Positions 7,044-9,305 of a stretch of 9,305 nucleotides of DNA are shown piece by piece. This DNA comes from Candidatus Dadabacteria bacterium (GTDB lineage: Bacteria > J088). The DNA lies in assembly GCA_003695505.1 (NCBI GenBank), contig RFIY01000133.1, positions 1 to 9,305 of the forward strand. Reading direction: 5' to 3'. Below the pieces are notes generated by a model. The model worked only from the letters and a program-made list of their open reading frames with translations, was not told the origin of the DNA and searched no databases. Position numbers and translations under genes: made by a program. Positions within the stretch are counted from its first letter, which is position 1. Each line of letters starts with the position of its first letter.

Positions 7044-7595
7044 TCAGGCGGGTCTGTGCGCTCCGCGCACCACCCATGTCAGGCCAGCGGCCAGGCCGAT
7101 CGTCGCGACGCCCATCGCAGCATAGAACTCGCCAATCGTCAGGATCAAAGGTGCCTGAGCGGCCTTCCATTGCGCATATGTACCGAGATGCAACGATTGA
7201 TCGTAGAGGATGCCCATGATGGCCAGAATCAGGCCGCCGATGACGGCAAGCATCTTCCAGACGGCTCGCTCGTTTCCTTGAGTGATCCAGCGCTCCGCGA
7301 TGCCAAAGCCGAGGACGAAGCTGCCATTGATTGCTACGATCGATAGCGCAAAGACAATTTCGCCCACGGGCCCGGGGGAGTCGAAAAAGAAACGGCGCGC
7401 ATCAAAGAAATAGTTCCATTCCCAGTCCGGAAAGCGCACCATGAAATAGACGATCAGCGGGCACAGCACGAGTGCCTGCACGATCAGCCCCCGCGCGAAG
7501 GTCTGGTCACGCCGCAGCACGACGCCATCCTGCGCGCAGGTCGCGGCGATGGCGGCGCCAGTCAGAAAGCTGATCGGGGCATCAATCGTGATCAT
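7044..7595 (-). CDS. Small multi-pass membrane protein, function unknown
   Basis: I do not recognise the family. The 183 residues contain four clear hydrophobic helices at about 36-53, 78-98, 114-130 and 150-176. A weaker apolar stretch at 6-22 may be a fifth helix or a signal anchor. The first loop, at about 54-76, is rich in aromatic residues (FPDWEWNYFFDARRFFFD). The short C-terminal tail ends in basic residues. I chose the ATG at 7595 because AAGGA lies seven bases upstream on the same strand. A GTG at 7610 in frame would add five residues but has no Shine-Dalgarno. The gene ends 40 bp before ptsP on the same strand, so it is probably the promoter-proximal gene of a two-gene transcript. 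It is divergent from the lipoprotein gene. Nothing in the sequence says what it transports or senses. Confidence 0.7.
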   Translation of the reverse strand: MITIDAPISFLTGAAIAATCAQDGVVLRRDQTFARGLIVQALVLCPLIVYFMVRFPDWEWNYFFDARRFFFDSPGPVGEIVFALSIVAINGSFVLGFGIAERWITQGNERAVWKMLAVIGGLILAIMGILYDQSLHLGTYAQWKAAQAPLILTIGEFYAAMGVATIGLAAGLTWVVRGAHRPA

Positions 7596-7602
7596 GGATC
7601 GA

Positions 7603-7607
7603 TCCTT
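7603..7607 (-). promoter_or_regulatory. Ribosome binding site deciding the membrane-protein start
   Basis: On the minus strand AAGGA is followed by seven bases and then the ATG at 7595. It lies downstream of the alternative GTG at 7610, so it supports the shorter, 183-residue protein. Confidence 0.6.
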
Positions 7608-7615
7608 CACCGGGA

Positions 7616-7625
7616 CGTTGCAACG
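7616..7625. promoter_or_regulatory. Palindrome CGTTGCAACG, candidate operator half of a pair
   Basis: This is a perfect 10-bp palindrome whose core GTTGCAAC recurs at 7679-7686. It lies just downstream of the minus-strand -10-like TAGAAT, so it would overlap the membrane-protein transcription start, a usual place for a repressor site. The protein that might bind it is unknown. Confidence 0.35.
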
Positions 7626-7678
7626 AACCTTTATTCTATGCGAGGCCAGACGTCGCCGCTAGAAGCACCACGAAGGCG

Positions 7679-7686
7679 GTTGCAAC
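7679..7686. promoter_or_regulatory. Second GTTGCAAC palindrome, candidate operator
   Basis: This is an exact copy of the eight-base core at 7617-7624, 62 bp away centre to centre, or nearly six helical turns at 10.5 bp per turn. It lies 18 bp before the lipoprotein ATG. Two identical sites on the same helical face in a divergent spacer would suit one dimeric regulator controlling both genes. This is inferred from spacing only. Confidence 0.33.
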
Positions 7687-7704
7687 ATCTGCTATTGTGT
7701 CGGC

Positions 7705-9305
7705 ATGATCACGCGCATCCGCAAGGATCCGGGACAGCGGCTTCAGCCCCTCGTTGTCGGGCTGCTCATCGCGATCAACGCCTGCACGAGTACGTCGGCT
7801 CCAACGTCGTCATCCTTCGACACGTCCGCCTGGCGCGACGGCGACTTCTATGCCGTACCATTCCCGTCCGATGTCCGCCTCAACAACGACGGCCTCGTAC
7901 CATTCGAAAATCTGCCCGCCCTTGAAAACAACGTCCTGTTGCGCAATATCCTGCCGCTGTTCGCGGCGCGGTTTAGCGGTTTTTCCCCGAATGGTCTGAT
8001 CCAGTTTTTCCGCGTGCCCGCCCCAATCGCCTCTCTGCCGGGAACGGATGAGACCACTGCGCCGACCAGCCCGGTGCTGCTGGTCAACGTCGAGCCGGAA
8101 AGTCCGGACTATGGTAAACCGACCCTGGTTGAAGTGCGATACAGCGATCGGCGTGATTCGTTTCGCCCGCCGGGCACGCTGATGATTTTGCCGCTCCCTG
8201 GCGCACCACTGCGACCGGATGAGCACTACGCGGCCATCGTGCGCACATCGCTCGTGACGGCCGACACGGGAATCCGGCGCCTCCTCGACGATCCAGGCCG
8301 CGAGCCTGCCGCCCGGTTCGATTTGCTGCTCCCGGCCCTCGACACGCTGGGCATTCCCGTCGACCAGGTGGCGCTCGCGACCGTGTTTCGCACGGCGGAT
8401 GTCACCTGGGCGGTGCGCGAAGCCGCGACGGTCGTCCAGCGGTTGCAGCCTCCTGATCTGGTCGGCTTCGCGGAGCTGTCGAGTGATCTGCGCTGCGATG
8501 CCTTCGAATCGGCCACCTGGCGAACGTTTCGCTTCGAATACGACACGCCGATATTTCTGAAGGGGCAGCCACCCCACTTTGAACCCGGCAGCGGCATCAT
8601 CGAGTCCGGCCCGGACGGACACCCGGTCATTCAATGGTTTGAAACGATCGAAGCGATCGTCACGGTTCCGGATGCACCAGCGCCGGTTTCTGGCTACCCG
8701 TTGACGATCTATCTGCATGGCGCCGGCGGGGACCGATTTTCTTTCGTCCGCGACGGCACCGCCTGCAGCATGGCCAGCCGCGGCATCGCGACCCTGGCGA
8801 TCGACTTTCCCCAGCACGGCATGCGCCGACCGCAGCCGGGCTGGTTCCCGGAACTGTTGCTCGTCAACCCCGGGAACCTGCCCGCCGCGATCGACCTCGA
8901 AAACCAGGCTTCGATCGACATGTACACGCTGACGAAGGTCGCCCGCGCCCTGGTCATACCCTCCGGAACCGGTTCACTGTCGCGGCCGATCACGTTCCGG
9001 CGCGATACGCTCGGCTTCATCGGCCACTCGCAGGGGACCTTTGCCGGTGTACCCTTTCTCGCGTTCGACGACGAGGTCACGGCGGTGATCCTGTCGGGCA
9101 GCGGCGGCCACTTCATGACCTTTCTGACCGACCGCCTCGCCGAGCAAAGCATCGACGCCGAAATCTTTCTCGGTCTCGAGGACGCCGAGGCCATGGGTGA
9201 TGCGCTGTCCGTCGCGCTCGGCATCCCGGGCGAGACGCCGGACCGTTTCCACTTCCTGTCGACGATCGTGCAGATGATCAGCGACCCGATCGATCCGATC
9301 AACTA
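7705..9305 (+). CDS. Predicted lipoprotein alpha/beta hydrolase (lipase-like), C-terminus cut by window end
   Basis: The frame is open from an ATG at 7705 to the window end, 533 residues with no stop. An in-frame TAG at 7660-7662 and the absence of any other start between make this ATG secure. Residues 1-27 form a lipoprotein signal: basic MITRIRK, a hydrophobic LVVGLLIAI core, and INAC with Cys27 as the likely lipidation site. A Ser/Thr-rich linker follows, then FYAVPFPSDVRL (48-59), an N-terminal beta-rich domain to about 320, and an alpha/beta hydrolase core. That core shows the oxyanion strand YLHGAGG (336-342) and the nucleophile elbow GHSQG (440-444, Ser442). The catalytic Asp and His probably lie beyond the window. 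The plan resembles surface or periplasmic lipases with a lipase-specific N-terminal domain (VolA/Lipase_bact_N-like), but that family is not proven. An esterase or peptidase remains possible. The protein should be anchored in the envelope. There is no Shine-Dalgarno, and the gene diverges from the membrane-protein gene. Confidence 0.82.
   Translation, partial: MITRIRKDPGQRLQPLVVGLLIAINACTSTSAPTSSSFDTSAWRDGDFYAVPFPSDVRLNNDGLVPFENLPALENNVLLRNILPLFAARFSGFSPNGLIQFFRVPAPIASLPGTDETTAPTSPVLLVNVEPESPDYGKPTLVEVRYSDRRDSFRPPGTLMILPLPGAPLRPDEHYAAIVRTSLVTADTGIRRLLDDPGREPAARFDLLLPALDTLGIPVDQVALATVFRTADVTWAVREAATVVQRLQPPDLVGFAELSSDLRCDAFESATWRTFRFEYDTPIFLKGQPPHFEPGSGIIESGPDGHPVIQWFETIEAIVTVPDAPAPVSGYPLTIYLHGAGGDRFSFVRDGTACSMASRGIATLAIDFPQHGMRRPQPGWFPELLLVNPGNLPAAIDLENQASIDMYTLTKVARALVIPSGTGSLSRPITFRRDTLGFIGHSQGTFAGVPFLAFDDEVTAVILSGSGGHFMTFLTDRLAEQSIDAEIFLGLEDAEAMGDALSVALGIPGETPDRFHFLSTIVQMISDPIDPIN

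Larger units (their letters stand above)
7596..7704. promoter_or_regulatory. Divergent intergenic region with a repeated GTTGCAAC palindrome
   Basis: These 109 bp separate the minus-strand membrane-protein gene from the plus-strand lipoprotein gene and must hold the promoters for both. On the minus strand TAGAAT (7638-7633) matches the -10 consensus at five of six positions but has no good -35. On the plus strand TATTGT (7693-7698) is a weak -10-like sequence only six bases before the lipoprotein ATG, which has no Shine-Dalgarno. The palindrome GTTGCAAC occurs twice in the region, described separately. No terminator was seen or expected between divergent genes. Confidence 0.45.

Noticed and set aside
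7596-7605. Palindrome GGATCGATCC next to the membrane-protein start
   Set aside because: It has no loop, overlaps the Shine-Dalgarno spacing, and GATC-rich palindromes are frequent across the window, so there is no reason to call a site.
7810-8817. Long minus-strand open frame (335 codons) opposite the lipoprotein gene
   Set aside because: The plus strand encodes a lipobox and GHSQG hydrolase through the whole region. The antisense product is Arg/Gly/Gln-rich with no domain, and runs of GR and RR suggest a shadow.
1-9305. Defence system, CRISPR array, mobile element, tRNA or riboswitch
   Set aside because: I saw no tandem direct repeats, terminal inverted repeats, transposase or integrase motifs, cloverleaf-like stretches or long structured leaders. 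All stretches over 130 bp are occupied by recognisable genes or by the unknown membrane-protein gene.

Overview
The window is GC-rich, densely coding chromosomal DNA from what looks like a proteobacterium or a related Gram-negative group. This is inferred from a GAF-containing nitrogen-type PTS enzyme I (PtsP), an FATP/FadD6-type acyl-CoA synthetase and a lipobox-bearing alpha/beta hydrolase. The lineage cannot be fixed from the sequence; an uncultured gammaproteobacterium or a myxobacterium-like organism would both fit. I see no rRNA, tRNA, CRISPR array, insertion sequence, phage gene or other mobile element. All the genes look intact apart from the two cut by the window edges.

Left block, plus strand (1-2815): the C-terminal end of a calcineurin-like metallophosphoesterase, a LOG/TIGR00730-family protein and an amidase-signature hydrolase. 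The first pair shares a GTGA stop/start overlap and the second pair overlaps by 14 bp, so the three are very probably one translationally coupled operon. A 126-bp gap follows. It carries a perfect 18-bp palindrome (2869-2886) and a good Shine-Dalgarno, and leads into a long-chain/very-long-chain acyl-CoA synthetase (2942-4732).

Middle block, minus strand: a small multi-pass membrane protein of unknown function (7595-7044) and then ptsP (7003-4721), 40 bp apart and probably co-transcribed. The ptsP 3' end overlaps the acyl-CoA synthetase 3' end by 12 bp, tail to tail.

Right block, plus strand (7705-9305, running off the end): a predicted lipoprotein with an alpha/beta-hydrolase nucleophile elbow (GHSQG). 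It is divergent from the membrane-protein gene. The 109-bp divergent spacer contains two copies of the palindrome GTTGCAAC, 62 bp apart centre to centre.

A possible but unproven theme is lipid use: a lipase-like lipoprotein and a FAAH-like amidase could release fatty acids that the acyl-CoA synthetase activates, next to a PTS-Ntr regulatory gene. I found no convincing new multi-gene system. The items most worth a second look are the two palindromic operator candidates and the uncharacterised membrane protein paired with ptsP.
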